Origin: Ustulina deusta
Lineage: Eukaryota; Ascomycota; Sordariomycetes; Xylariales; Xylariaceae
Assembly (NCBI GenBank): GCA_023159155.1
Contig: JAJNNX010000074.1
Location: 62,001 to 126,000 of the forward strand
DNA length: 64,000 bases
Reading direction: 5' to 3'
The translations under genes were made by a program, and so were the position numbers. The notes beneath the pieces were generated by a model, which worked only from the letters and a program-made list of their open reading frames with translations, ran no database searches and was not told the origin of the DNA. Positions 1 to 11,854 of this stretch are shown here, one piece after another. The first letter of the stretch is position 1, and each line of letters starts with the position of its first letter.

Positions 1-354
1 CGCCACGGCCCCGAAGCCGAGGGCTTCCAAGATGCCGTCTTCAAAGTGGCAACGCGTGCGAATGACCACCTTATCACCGCTCGGGAGATGTTGAAGAACA
101 TTCGAGCAGGAGAGCACCCAGGACATGAATACGAACACCAGGGCGAAGAGCAGCATGAGTATCCCGATTCAGACTCCAGCCGAGATGGTATTGATCCCCT
201 ACTTCGAAGGGGATTTGGAGTGCTGTTGGAGGGTGTACCAGCCCATGATTATCTTGCCCGACTTGAAGCTGCGAACTTCAACCCATTTACGGTAAAAGGC
301 AGCTGGAAGCTCCCATGGCGGCTCTGGCGGGCGCACAAGGCACAGCAAATTTGA
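1..354 (+). CDS. NDUFAF6-like squalene/phytoene-synthase-family protein, 3' end only
   Basis: This is the last 117 codons of a gene that starts left of the window. The frame is open from base 1 to the TGA at 352-354. The tail reads GVPAHDYLARLEAANFNPF and then LPWRLWRAHK. That is the pattern at the C-terminus of NDUFAF6, a squalene/phytoene-synthase-fold factor needed to assemble mitochondrial respiratory complex I: a short helix, an L-x-x-L-E-x-x-x-F-D/N-x-F block, then an L-P-W/L-x-L-W segment. An upstream helix (residues VATRANDHLITAREML) also fits. An acidic, H/E/D-rich insert around bases 100-190 looks lineage-specific. The catalytic Asp-rich motifs of true synthases would lie outside the window. 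The fold family is fairly sure; the NDUFAF6 assignment is probable. Confidence 0.65.
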   Translation, partial: RHGPEAEGFQDAVFKVATRANDHLITAREMLKNIRAGEHPGHEYEHQGEEQHEYPDSDSSRDGIDPLLRRGFGVLLEGVPAHDYLARLEAANFNPFTVKGSWKLPWRLWRAHKAQQI

Positions 355-1461
355 GAATTGCGGGTACCCCTCCTCCCTCTCCTCGACCGCTCTAACGACC
401 ATGGTCGGGACCATAATTAAATGCGATTTTCACTAAGGCTAGGAGAGCTAGTCCTGGTAAAATGACCAGAAGGAGGTCAGCACTCATCCGAGAAACTATG
501 TCAGGTCGTCTTAAAGCTATGCAGATACGTAGGATCACAAAGTTCTGTTTCAGAGAAGTCCATAGGCGCACTGTCGAGGTAAACAAATGGCTAGACTAAA
601 TTGCATAAAATTCTATTGGTGCCAAATTGTTGGTCACCCAGGAAGCGATAACTGCTTTGTCACCCTTACGTAATATATTCAACCTCATGCCCGCGAATCC
701 TAGAGCAAATCTTGGGTGATGTCAAGTCATAGCTGAACCGCTATTGAATTTGATTAATGATTATTATTCATCGCCTCATCCCTATCACCACGGTGCCAAA
801 AAAAAATGCTACATAGTATCCAATCAAGCACTCGCAGACATATGCCTGTATCCGCCGAGTTAGACGTGAGATGTTCAGGCGTTCTCAACCGGCCAAATAA
901 ACCCTCAATTTCCAACATTTTCGGGTTTACCCGAACGTGCATGCGTATACGGTCAAGAATAGCACGAGCAATTGGGATAGGCGCCCCGCTGTTCCATGAT
1001 AGCCATGGCCAGTATCGTCAAGACGAAGGGCATCGAAACCAATCGTGTGTCTTCCGGTCATGAAACAAAGACGGCAGAGGTTTTGGTGGAATCGTAAATA
1101 CATCTAGATGAATCATCAGGTTGCCGAGACCGGTCTTTGGCAGGCTTCTCGGCGGTCCATCTGCGATCTTGGTCATCTGAACACAGCGCTTCAATCCTCG
1201 AGATCCCCAGATAAGCGTGGAGAGGAAGCTCTTCAAGTGCAAATCGAACATATTCCTCCCTTAATTACGCCCTTTTTGAAGGGAGCGTTAGGTGAGCGAT
1301 AGCAGCTCCGCAGAGTAGAAGGCCTGCGCAACCAAGGATCACGTTCAGGGCGCTTAAGTACTCGTTGATTCAATAGATTAAGCTGTAAGCTATGTCGTGT
1401 TGGAGGTGTCATGACGTTAAACTATGTTGGCGATAATCTATAATGCTCTCTTTGCCGGCTC
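355..1461. other. Spacer with a possible decayed membrane-protein gene
   Basis: I find no intact gene here. On the minus strand, roughly 1380 down to 1265, one frame encodes a hydrophobic helix (ALNVILGCAGLLLCGAAIAHL) before a stop. Further leftward, short open blocks continue in shifted frames to about 960. This could be a broken membrane-protein gene or chance. The other small ORFs have no recognisable content. Confidence 0.3.
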
Positions 1462-3895
1462 TTACCACGAGCTCTCGGCGCACTCGCACCGATAGGTAGA
1501 AAAATATGACTCCGAGTCTATATAGGGGAGGTAGACTTCAAGTAGGCGTAACCCGTCACCATTTACCCTGTGCGCCTCATCCCATGCTATAAAGCATTGC
1601 CGTATTGCGCCGTCCAGGTGTTGCGAAGAGCTGTTTATGAGGTTCATTCGTAGGTCATGATGTCGATCGAGAGTTGCGTCACTGGCTAGCACTTCAAACA
1701 AGAGGACTTTTGCCTGGAATGCTAAATTTTGCTGCTTGATAGCAATATCTTTCCAGTTCTCCATATCCCCCGACTAGATATCCTGCAGAACACTTTGCAA
1801 TGTATCTGACGCGTATTGATGCTGTCCCAGCTCATGAGCAGACAAGGAGTCTAGGTATTGGGTTATGCAACACTTGTATCGGGCTGTTTCGTAGTAGGAT
1901 CGAGCCGCCAGGATTTTTCTTGAAATTTCTTGGGCTTGAGCGAATTTTTTCATTCCTATCAGACTCTCAATATAGAGTATCTGAGAATGTAGGGTTTCAG
2001 GCGCATGTGTACCATAATGAGCCTCCGCGTGCGCACAAGCGTGGGCGCAGATGCGCTCGGCGTCTGCGAACAATCTCAGACAGAGGAGTTTAACTCCAAT
2101 CTCATTGAGTGATTCTGTCTCCATTTTTCTCCATCGATTCGTTTTATATATTGAGGAATAGACGAAATGTTGTCGCCACTGCCCCACAACTCTAGGACGA
2201 GGCGAACCAACTCGGGTTAAGATGTCATCTATAACTCTGTGTATTGTTGAGGTACGATCTAGTGAAGGGAGTGACGAAATATGAAAACTGACGGCTGAGT
2301 ACATCATATATATATGACGCGTCTCAAAGGGCCATCCTTCTTGAAAATGATAGTATAAAGCTCGCTTTGATACCGCTCCATCCCATTTTCGTCAATGTCG
2401 CAAAGGTGCAGGTACTCGCCAATGGCCCAGGCTCTATACAGCGTGCTGTGGCCTTTTGTTCGGTGCATCGCCAAGTCAAAAAGGGCCAGTTGAAGATCAT
2501 CATCTTCTACCATTGCAGCACACAACAGGTGGATGGGTATTGGCAGTGCGGCCACAAAAGATTGTGCAATCTTGCTAAAAGCCGCCTTGGGACTAACCCA
2601 AAGCTGTAATGACCGCTGAAACGAGTGAGCTGAGGCCATTCCTTGAATATTCGACTGGGCTGCGGCAGTGATTACTTCAGCAGTGCGACTGTTGACTGTA
2701 GTGTTTATTGCGGTGAGTCTCGAGGCTGACTGGGCTTGTCTGTGTCTGTGTGGCGAGCTCGACCAGTGAATTACCTGCAACGGTACCTCGGTTGGCCTCA
2801 CTCTGCCTTGAGCTGTCTCTGGGTGCGCGAGACTTGACACCGGCACGGCATCATGTTGGCTTGACAGACTTCCAGAGCTAACGCGCGAAAAATCTAGCGA
2901 CTCTGGTATTGAGTAACCCCAAACGCTTAGAATCCTACTCCATAATTGAGTTTTCGGGTCATGTGGGCCAAATGTTTCAATACGATTTGCGCTTTCGGTC
3001 ATAATACGCTGCACAATTATTGGGAAGAGGTCTGGAAGGTCATCGTTAAAGGTCCCACCGATATAATCCTCGAAAAATTCGGAGTTTTGTAGCGAGGCAA
3101 TCCAACAAACTCCAATAACCCCCCAAAATTCGAACTAGTAATATAGGGTTTCAACGTTTCGTTCATGCTTTTCGAACTCCAGTGAAGTAGGTGTGAGAGC
3201 CCGTTCCTGGTTGCATAGACTATGAATGGTTTCTCGATCAGTTTGTGATAGGAATCTTCTACGAGCGGATACCCAAAGTCGAAGGGTGTCACGTACTCAA
3301 CAGCCGCACGACCCACGAGCTGGTGGCACTCTGAAAGGTCGAGCCAGAAGAATTCAATTAGTTCAAGTCTTCCAGTCCATTTCTCTTGTGGAAGCAACAA
3401 AACCTCTTCCAAGGAGAAGTGACAAAAGTGAACACGTCGAGTCCCTGCCCCGGTATAGATGACGAAGTCCGCGATCAAGTTGAGCATCTGCCAGAGCACT
3501 GTAGAAAACATGGACTTGAATTTCCTCTGTCTCTCAATGCCATGAAAAAAGGAGAAGAATGCGCACAGTATGCCAGTGGAGCTCACATGGTTGGCGGTTA
3601 AAGCTGCCAGGACCGATTTTCCGGAGCCCTTTGATCCATGTACCAAAAGCAGCCGAGAGGACGGTAGCATATTAGGGCTCGGAAGACTTGAGGTGGCAAG
3701 CCAGCTCTCGACGATAGGGTTGGACAAAAACCAGTCAAGTGTGCCGTCAAGCTTGATGCGGATGAATTCATGGCTGCAGGGATTGAGTAGCCTCCTTAAC
3801 TTGGCCTTTTTTGCTGAAAGGGTAGCTGCAAGGGCTTCTATTAAATTCACGAGGCGCATTAGCACAGTGTTACGATCCAAAGCTGTGGCTATCAT
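1462..3895 (-). pseudogene. Decayed NACHT-TPR (NLR/STAND-like) gene
   Basis: Four minus-strand open blocks (about 3895-3017, 3014-2304, 2307-1774 and 1764-1462) read as one degraded fungal NLR-like protein. The first block has the pre-NACHT linker (RRLLNPCSHEF, then GTLDWFLSNPIVESWL) and a Walker A loop, VHGSKGSGKSVLAALTAN. About 40 residues later it jumps to a segment resembling the end of the NACHT-associated helical domain (FCHFSLEEVLL). Walker B and the sensor region expected between them are missing. The third and fourth blocks look like tetratricopeptide helices (AERICAHACAHAEAHYG, then FAQAQEISRKIL) and share a frame interrupted by one in-frame TAG near 1774. The first two blocks start only with GTG or an internal ATG (3895). 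NACHT-TPR proteins act in fungal non-self recognition. With the core deleted and frames broken this is most likely a pseudogene, although unresolved introns could explain some breaks. Confidence 0.6.
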
Positions 3896-6275
3896 ACTCA
3901 CCTTTTACATTCCAATAAATAAAGCTTCAAAATGCTAATGCTTGTTTCAATTTTTTATATATCGTCTCTAAGCTTGTTCTTTAGGTGCAAAACTAGAACT
4001 TTTATGCGTTGCAGCCGCTTTTCACTTCGGGTGGTAAGCAGGAACTCATTTGCTAGGTGGGGAGAATGGCATTAAGTAGCTAAAAGTAGTAGATGCCCAA
4101 CCGACGCGTGTGGCTGTCTTGCACAGCCCCCAAAGCCTGCCTCCAATGCTCGCGCAGGCAGATTATAAGGCATTATTGGGTTGCAATGGGACGGCCCTCG
4201 CTAGGAGCTAAGCCATTGCCTGAATTTTCACAGCCGCGGGTGCGAAATCGTCGAATTCACCACGTTGACAACCTTAACCATCCTAAGTCGAGCTATGGGG
4301 TAGACCATTGACATGGGAGAATACAACTCGCTCTCAAGTGCTGGCAATGAATGCGACGCGAAGGTTAGGTGCTATTGAGAGAGTTACCTGCAATCCTTTC
4401 TAAATCTATGCTATAATCAACACCTTTATCCAAATGCAATTGAGTTTCAGTGTGGCTAGACTTGGGGTGTCTACTTAGATACGAAGTCATTCATCTCTTC
4501 ATCCTGGGCGCTCTCCTACTCTTCTGTCCATTTTCTCCGCCTCCTTCACCTCTTCTGCCACTCTATCCTCTGCGATTTGTATCCTCGGTGCCATATCAAA
4601 ACGCCGGCTTAGGCGTTCTGACATAATAGCTACTGTCAGGTTATGCGAGGGGCCAATCTTCCAAAACCCCCGTAGATATAAAATCATGAAGAGATAATTC
4701 AAGTGCCATACCGCTGGTTGATTTCCCGTTTTCATCTCGGAATATCTGCTATTCGTCAGAATGATTCATAAAAACCCCAAAGGCAACAGGGTTACTCGGG
4801 AGGGCATCATCCCGGATTGCTATAGCTTTCCCGGTACAAATCAATCTTCGCACGCCATATATCTTTCCAAGGGCTGTCTTCTCCTTTGTAGCATCTGCTA
4901 CTTTATTCAGATCTTTCTTAAGAGCCTTGCGAGGATTGTTGCATCTGGTTTTGGGCTTGGGATAGCATCCATATAGTTCGGACAGGTCAATGTCAACAAC
5001 GGTTCCGGTCTCGCGGCTGCTTGTTTCAATATACCTACCACTCACACTATGCGAGTTGGAGCGACCCTGGGACTATCTCATACTACTAGCCCATTGTAGG
5101 TTGGCTCGCTATCGTTCGCTCGTGCTCGCTTGACTGCTCGTCGTTTAGCTCGTCAAGATTTAGGTTGCCCTCGTAGTACCTATAGGATAGATGTGGACTC
5201 TTTTTATCACTTTTTGCGTTAGCAGAGCTCTTGGCAGACGTGCGCCGAAGAGCGTAAAGTTTTTTTGGCTATTTGCATAGTGTGATATTAGTCAGATGCC
5301 CCACAGCCTTTGGGCTGTCTTTTAATCCCTTTCAATGATTCTGAATATAGCCATCTAATTATCTGCTACATCTCTACTCCTCATGAAAGCGTTGATATTG
5401 TGTGACAAATTGGAGAACGAATTGTGTCACGGAGATCATTCCAGATTTTCCTTTTCCTAGCCTAATAAGCACTGAGTCCAAAGACGATTTTTATGGCTAT
5501 TACGGCCCTCTGTAACGTTTGAAATTTTAAGAAAATGCAGTTAGTATAGAGAAAATTGTTAAGTCAGTATATTTTCCATAAAAGCTACTGCACTTTAGTA
5601 TATAGCTGTTGTTTATATCAAAAGGTTTACAGGCTGCAAAATTTATAGACGTGGAAAGCTGTAATGGAGCTCCGTAGGTAAGTACTATAGCATTGTCTTG
5701 AAAATGTGATGGGCTGGCTGTACGTACTTATAATCCGTAGCATGAAACCGCTTGGATTACATAATTGACCCAAAAGCGGCTCAAGTAGCACAACAGGACA
5801 ACAAAATAGCTGCCCTACACCCTTTTAAGAACCACTGTTTTGGATTCTTCTGGGAGTTAGTATCCGAAGCGAATTAATAGATTTGATACTAATATCACAG
5901 TTTTTATTTAATACTAAACGGGTTTAATCCTGTGCTTGACGCTAAAAATTTTGTTTGCACATTAGTTAATCACAAATCACCTCCGGGCCTACTGTGAATT
6001 TGGATACAATTGGTAGTAGTATTTGGCACAGCCTAACCCTGCTACTTGCCTATACTCTTTGCAATGAAATTCAGTCATCATGATGAATTTATAGTAGGCG
6101 TTTCTAGGTTAAAACGCAGTTGTATAGCATGGTTTTGAGCTCGTGACTGCATTTCGGCGAAAGGGCTTGAGGTGAAAACATCCGTGTCGTCGGATTTAAA
6201 AATGGTGTTTACTCAACAACTCATACTTCCAATAAAATCGCATCAACAATAGACCGCCGTAATTTCAATCCGAGT
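3896..6275. other. AT-rich gene-free stretch with short coding-like relics
   Basis: No intact gene was found. On the minus strand, 4735-4499 encodes a coding-like tail (RFDMAPRIQIAEDRVAEEV and more, then a stop). 5045-4749 encodes a basic K-rich stretch in another frame and without an ATG. Together they may be the remains of one gene. Bases 5100-5160 carry an imperfect GCTCGYT-type short repeat. From 5200 to 6250 the DNA is AT-rich with dense stops in all frames, as expected for an old transposon relic or plain spacer. Confidence 0.4.
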
Positions 6276-6971
6276 TCACATCTCCAATTCCTCGGGGGTC
6301 GTTTCGCTGCTTTCGTATATCTGTTCTGACATAACCTCATCGTGGTTGATCTTGCTCGTGGAGACCACTGTTTTGCTTTTGGTAGTATAACGCGATAATT
6401 TCGTGGTTGTGTACCGTGACATGGACTCTCTCACCTCCGGACTAAGCCGATTGATGTCGTCCGTTTCTGGAAGGACGCGGGTAACATCGCTTTTCGGGGT
6501 TGACGGGACCACGGCCTTGGCAGCACTAGCTTCAGGGGCAGTGACCTGAGTAACACTCTCTCTTGTAGCCGGGACTTGGGCAACCCTGTCTCTTGGGGCT
6601 ACAAGCTGGGCAACTTTCCTTTTGGAGAGTCTGGAAATAAAGGCAGATAATGCCAGGCTTGCTGCCGCCAAGAGAAGTGTGGTGCCATACGAGAGAGGAA
6701 TTGCCGAATTACTTGTAATATTCTCTGGTGAAGCAGTCTCTGGCGAAGCAATGTCTAGTGTAGCATCGTCTGGTAATGCCTTTTTGGGTGAGACATTGTC
6801 TGGGGATGCATTATTTGGCGAGGTACCATCCAAAGAGGGATTGTTTGGTGGAATATTATCTTGTGAAGACGCGTCTGGTGGGGCATTAATTGACGATGAA
6901 AGAAGATGTGGTGAGATGAGAATACTTGAATTCCTCGCATTTTCTGGTGAGGCAAGGGGAAGTAGTATGAA
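6276..6971 (-). CDS. Hypothetical single-pass membrane protein with SPxN pentapeptide repeats
   Basis: The minus-strand frame is open from about 6971 to the stop at 6276. The N-terminal half is a Ser/Pro/Asn/Asp-rich low-complexity stalk built of SP-D/E-N/x-A pentapeptides. Next comes one hydrophobic helix (SYGTTLLLAAASLALSAFI), a basic stop-transfer patch (SRLSKRK), and a polar tail of about 110 residues with V/T/A/P repeats and MSRYTTTKLSRYTTKSK. This suggests a type I surface protein with a glycosylatable stalk. No in-frame ATG precedes the repeats, so the start must lie in an upstream exon. An ATG at 7054 followed by a GTATTA...CTAAT...CCAG intron looks attractive, but the junction codon becomes TAA. 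The 5' end is unsolved, so the gene may be mis-modelled or inactive. I do not recognise a family. Confidence 0.45.
   Translation of the reverse strand, partial: FILLPLASPENARNSSILISPHLLSSSINAPPDASSQDNIPPNNPSLDGTSPNNASPDNVSPKKALPDDATLDIASPETASPENITSNSAIPLSYGTTLLLAAASLALSAFISRLSKRKVAQLVAPRDRVAQVPATRESVTQVTAPEASAAKAVVPSTPKSDVTRVLPETDDINRLSPEVRESMSRYTTTKLSRYTTKSKTVVSTSKINHDEVMSEQIYESSETTPEELEM
6724..6903. repeat. 15-bp coding minisatellite, about 12 degenerate units
   Basis: Twelve consecutive 15-bp units run in exact register, with a plus-strand consensus near TCTGGTGANGCANTG. They encode the pentapeptide stalk of the overlapping minus-strand protein. Units diverge at several positions but none gains or loses a base, so the reading frame is preserved throughout. 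Confidence 0.8.
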
Positions 6972-7125
6972 TTAGCTAGCTGTTCTCTAATAATACATAG
7001 TAAAGCAAAATGCGGCGGCGAAGAGAAAAATGAAGGGTACATCTCCACCGTCATCGTTCCATAGCCTCTCCTATATGTGAAAATCCAATCTCAGAAGACC
7101 CAAGACTAAATGAAAATCCAAAGAT

Positions 7126-8248
7126 TTATTTACCTTTGTTCGCGCAAGTTGGCTTACTGCAGTCAACCTTGTTGCAGCATTGATCCCCACTCTTCCAGAT
7201 ACAATTATTTGCGTCAGACTTTAGATCGCACGGCACCTCAGTCAACTCAAACTCCACACACATCTGCGGGTCTTGAGTGTAGAACGTCATGGCTGGTGTT
7301 GTGGCAGGACAAGCCGGGCCAATGCCCTCCGTGAATCCACCCAGACAGTACTTCCCGCAGGGCCACTTGCTGATAGAGAAGTGGCCGGCCAGAGAGAAAT
7401 CGGGGGTTCGGGCGATGTGCCCTCCATTGATGGCGTGGTTGAGCCATTGGTTTTTGTTGGCACCGGTAGCCAAATCACCGTACGTGTCGCGGATAAAGAT
7501 TTCGGTTGATGGGTCTATGGGTGTACCGGTGTCACATTTTTCGTCGAGACAGAATTGGAATTTGCCGTAGCGTTGGGTCATGCTCTGGGGGGCTGCGTAA
7601 TAGACGTTGTCGCTTGCTAGACCGAGTTTGTTGCCATTCGCGGCAGTGAAAACGTAGCATTTGCCTGGTAGAAGTTAGTGCTAATCTAATCTAGAGTTGT
7701 CCTAACGGGTATTCATAGGTATAATTACCGGATTCAAGACCAGAGGAGCATTCCCCATCGTCGCAGTTCTCGGGCTTCTTGTGGCAAGTCCCATCGGAAC
7801 CCTCAGTCGTCCCCTTAGGGCAGACACACTTGCCATCGACAAGCGCCTTGCCGTTCTTGCAGAGCTCTTTGCATTGCAGGCCATCAAAGGTAAAGCCAGT
7901 TGGGCAGCAGTGATACCCAGAATCGGAGTCACCTACTAAGTCGTGGCCTTCAGCACAGCAGTCGAACGCTGTGTCTGCACTACCAAGGAGTCGTTGTCCA
8001 GCAGCGCAGCAAGCAAAATACTTCTTGTCTTCAGACAAAGAAGGAGTATATCCGGCTTTGCTGCAAGTCCTAGTTATTTTGCAATCCAGACCTTCGTCAC
8101 AGTCAGGGTCATTATATGTAATCGTATTGTCGTTAACCGTCGCGCCGGGTCCAATTTCATATGTTGGGATGTTCTTTTTGTACGCCTTGGCGTCGAGGCC
8201 AGGTGTGTAGAGCAGCAGGGCAAGGAGGCTGAATTGTGCGTTCTTCAT
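7126..8248 (-). CDS. Secreted cysteine-rich protein (effector-like), two exons
   Basis: The exons are 8248-7729 and 7664-7126. The 64-nt intron has a GTAATT donor, a CACTAAC branch and a CAG acceptor, and joining gives 352 aa with a clean GGC-AAA-TGC junction. The start is ATG at 8248. Residues 1-20 form a signal peptide (MKNAQFSLLALLLYTPGLDA). The first half holds Cys-rich modules: CCAAGQRLLGS, DCCAEGHDLVG and HCCPTGFTFDG are three related CC-x-x-G units, followed by CVCPKGTTEGSDGTC. The second half is a separate Cys-containing domain with PCGKYCLGG and a Cys-dense C-terminus (DQCCNKVDC). The many cysteines suggest a disulfide-stabilised extracellular protein. I do not recognise a named family. 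A secreted effector or wall-associated protein is an inference from the signal peptide and the cysteines. Confidence 0.75.
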
Positions 8249-11200
8249 AGTGAATGAGTTGATGAGGTGCAGTTATGACAACAGAAACACAGATGGGATG
8301 GAGTTTGAGTAGTAAATGTTTGTCTGGACAGTCCCTGAGCTAGAACCTGTAGCAGTGTTGTGCTGTCTTATATACCTATTCCAAACTACCTACCCTGATA
8401 ATTCGAAGATGCTCGCCCCCTCGGGATCACCGCATTCAGCTTTCAACTTTCATTAATGAAAGCTGCGAATGTCTCCAAGCGACGACACAGAGTGTGATGT
8501 TATTTTGGCTTGGCAGTAGGTAGAGCCTATCGTTGTGGCTAGCTGACTCTGTGTTGCTGATTCTTTCATTGGATGCTCGTGAACTACCAAACCTCGTTCA
8601 CCAGTTGATAGACAGATCCAGGTAGAAACAATTACACCCATCCTAGTCTACAAGTACGGATCCGGAAGGGTTCGTCAGCAATAGTTTCCATGTACATGTC
8701 CGCAACACCCGCTCCGACCCAGCTGTCCAGCTCTTTGCTAGCCTGAACGTTCCACATCCTAGCAACAAGATGGAATTCACAGCTCACTTCATACAGGTTA
8801 AAGGTCCCCGGTGTGGAACGCAAATCCAATTGAAGTTCTTGATATTGGAGCGTAACATTGTAAGTGGAGGTATGGTGGCTTAGATCGTTCATGGCTAGCT
8901 GCATGGCGACCTGTACATCTTTGCTCGTGTTGCAACCAATTAAATTTCTACTGCAGTGCATCTACCAAATTCACACCCAAAAGGTACACTACAGGCTCAG
9001 CAGACAATAAAATTCGAATAGGTAGGCCTATATCTGCACTAAAGCAGTAATTGACGTGCATACCAATAGACATCGGTCGAATCAAGACCCTTGCCCTGCT
9101 GCACCCAGGCTTCAGCAACAAGTCGCATATGAGAATGCGGAGTGGACTATTCACCAATGAGGGTTTGACCAGGGGATTCAGCTGCGTTCTTCCTCCACTA
9201 ATCTGGAAACTAGTCTACACAAGACAAGTAGCAACGGGCGCCTTTGTAAAAGGCGTTTGGTTTCCCTCCAATGCGTCCGGCTCTGCGGCACTTCCCCCAT
9301 TACCGTTACAACACACCATGTGGCTTTCTAGTCAATTTGAGCTCCACGGAGTACAACGCTAGCACGGGTTACGTCGCGATTGCGAGCGCAGCTCGCACGA
9401 TGGCAACATGGCTGATTTTATATCGAACTACCTCGTAACTCAAAATGGAGGATGTTGAATGAAGAACACCGCCAGTGTCACCCTCGAGCGAACCGGAGTT
9501 GAGGTTTTAGACAAATCAGGCAACAAAATGGAACGTCCTACCCATGACAAAGCTGATAGACCGGAGTCTCGGGCATCAAACCCCCAGCCGACCTATGTAG
9601 GTGTGTATATGTTGACCGCGCACCCACTTAGTTTGATTGCTAGTATCTACAGCACCCAAGATAGGTATAGTTTTGACAAGGGCATTCGAGCGTGGACCTC
9701 GAGACCCCAAAGAGAATTATTAACCGAATAAACTGCGTCACAAGTCCTTGAATGCGAGCCCTTATCATATAGACATCGAAATCCAAAGACTTGATTCGCC
9801 TCGGACGCTATTAAGTAAATAACGGTGCAATAAATCGATGTCACCAAACTTGTAAGCGTTGCAAAACATCGCTCTCATGACCCATTCGGTCTGATGTATT
9901 GTTAGACCGTTATAACAAGATGCAAGATCTCGAGCCCTTCTCTGGTAGCAACTGCGGTCCCTTCTTCTCATACTTCTTCATGCGCTTGGAGTTAACCTGC
10001 CAGGGTGCTGGAAATCCGCAAGCCTCAAGAACAAATCATTCAGCAGGTTCCTTCTCTTCCTCTGGAAGTGGCTGAACAAGGGGCTGTATAGCCACAAGGT
10101 GGCTGTCAACTTGGAGTGGGTTCAATACCAAGAATACGGAAAACCCTCCTACATGAAAACATTGCGAAGAACCTAGCTAGCCAGTGATTGTGTTGAAATG
10201 AACTGCTGTCTATTTTGATCGCATAATTGCCCAACTAACAAGTTACATGTTTGTACTAGGAAGTATATATGACCTATCTCCTAGATAGAATAAGGGCAAG
10301 GTGAGTACGCCTATATAGCTGGGCCCACTCACCTTGTCCACTTCACCATTGACATCACTACTAGCATCACCCTCTGTATTAACCTAATAAGCTACGAAAC
10401 CCTTAGCTTGAAAAGCGGCACGAAAGCATCATCAAGTTCCTGGTCCCTTTCGTCAGAGTCCTCGACATCCTAAAATCTTGTTCCTGTAATAGATTATTGT
10501 CAGGAAATGGGTGTTCCAGGGTGAATAGACAGACATATTTGCAGTCAGGAAGTAGGTACGTAGGTAGTAGTTAGGGCTCAATAGAGTAGTTTACACAGCG
10601 ATTTTCTAGAGTTGCTAGACTTATACGTATAGAGATGTATATAACTACACTTTTCTATATATATTAACATAGAATAACCATACGTTTTAAATAACACGCA
10701 ATATAAATTTTAACAACGACTATTAATAGACTAGGCCGTCCGCGTGAGAAAGCAGCAAAGGTAGCAACAAGTATAGATATAATTATATCGGCAGATTTGG
10801 TGGCTGCGAGTAGAGCTGTATAGGCACAAGTGGTTTTGCCTGATGAAAACATAATCTACAGCTCTAGCGCCTTTTGACACTAAAGCAGTATTTCAGCATT
10901 GCCGGGCTACTCTAACTCCTTTAACCCTACTCGCACTGATTTATTGTAAAAAGAAGGTTTCGTGGCAATGTTTTTAGCGTTCCCGTAAGAGTTAATCTAT
11001 AAAATAAAAGAATAGTTTTGACACTAGTACATCATTTAGGTTGCTATTTCGTATTTTCTATTCAACTTTAGCTAAAAGCTTGTGTGTAGTGACTGTTAGC
11101 AGCCTCCTCTACCCCTTTTAAATTTGTCGACGTTGAATAAACGCTTTGGTCGTTATTGAGTGACATAGGAACTCGCTCGCAATAGAGAACAAACGAGATT

Positions 11201-11854
11201 CATTTTCCGTTTCACCAACCCAAGAAGACTGCATATTGAGCGTGTTGGTGTTTACTTGAACTTATGTCGGTTTATGTTTAAATGCATGTTTGCGAACGAA
11301 ATATTGCTTAAAGCTATAAATGCTTAATTAACTAGGTTACCTAGGTAGGTGGGTTTATGTAGGTACCTAGGTAGTCCCCCCTATCATAAGGGCAAATTCA
11401 GTCCATTTGACTACTCGAGTTGCAGGGGATTAAGGGGTCGAGTCACGGATATCAATCGAATGAAATGAATAGGGTAGCTAGATGTAGGTAATTCATCTCC
11501 ATTATCATTATTATTTCTTATCTAACAAGAGCACGGTGTCTATATCCGAACAGTCTTGCCATCCGTGTTTCATCTCCGTCGTCGTCCTGTTTTCCCGACT
11601 CGACATATTCTGATCGCCAGAAATGGAGTGTTGAACAAAGGAAAAAAACCATCGCTTTCGGGGGGGTATTGTGCGTTACAAGTCAAACGAATTCAAATCT
11701 CGCCTGCCGAACCAACCGATCTCTTCTAAGAAGGAACCCCATTTATATCCACTGCCTCTTTGATTTTTTTTCTTCCTTTTTTTTTCCCTTAACCGCGATG
11801 CCAAGAGAACAATATAGTCATGTCGTTTACGTCGTTCTCAAGTCCATAGGTGAG
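8249..11854. other. Long spacer, no supported gene
   Basis: A 109-codon minus ORF (8961-8632, ATG start) has no recognisable motif and may be chance. The rest is AT-rich and stop-dense. Bases 10600-10860 include a minus-strand ORF (SSGKTTCAYTALLAATKS) that could be an old mobile-element fragment but is too short to call. Two ACCTAGGT palindromes lie at 11339-11346 and 11365-11372. Confidence 0.4.
10294..10339. repeat. Imperfect inverted repeat, 13-bp arms
   Basis: GGGCAAGGTGAGT (10294-10306) is repeated inverted at 10327-10339 with one mismatch and a 20-nt loop. It could be a cruciform or the end of a small inverted-repeat element. I see no target-site duplication. Confidence 0.5.
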
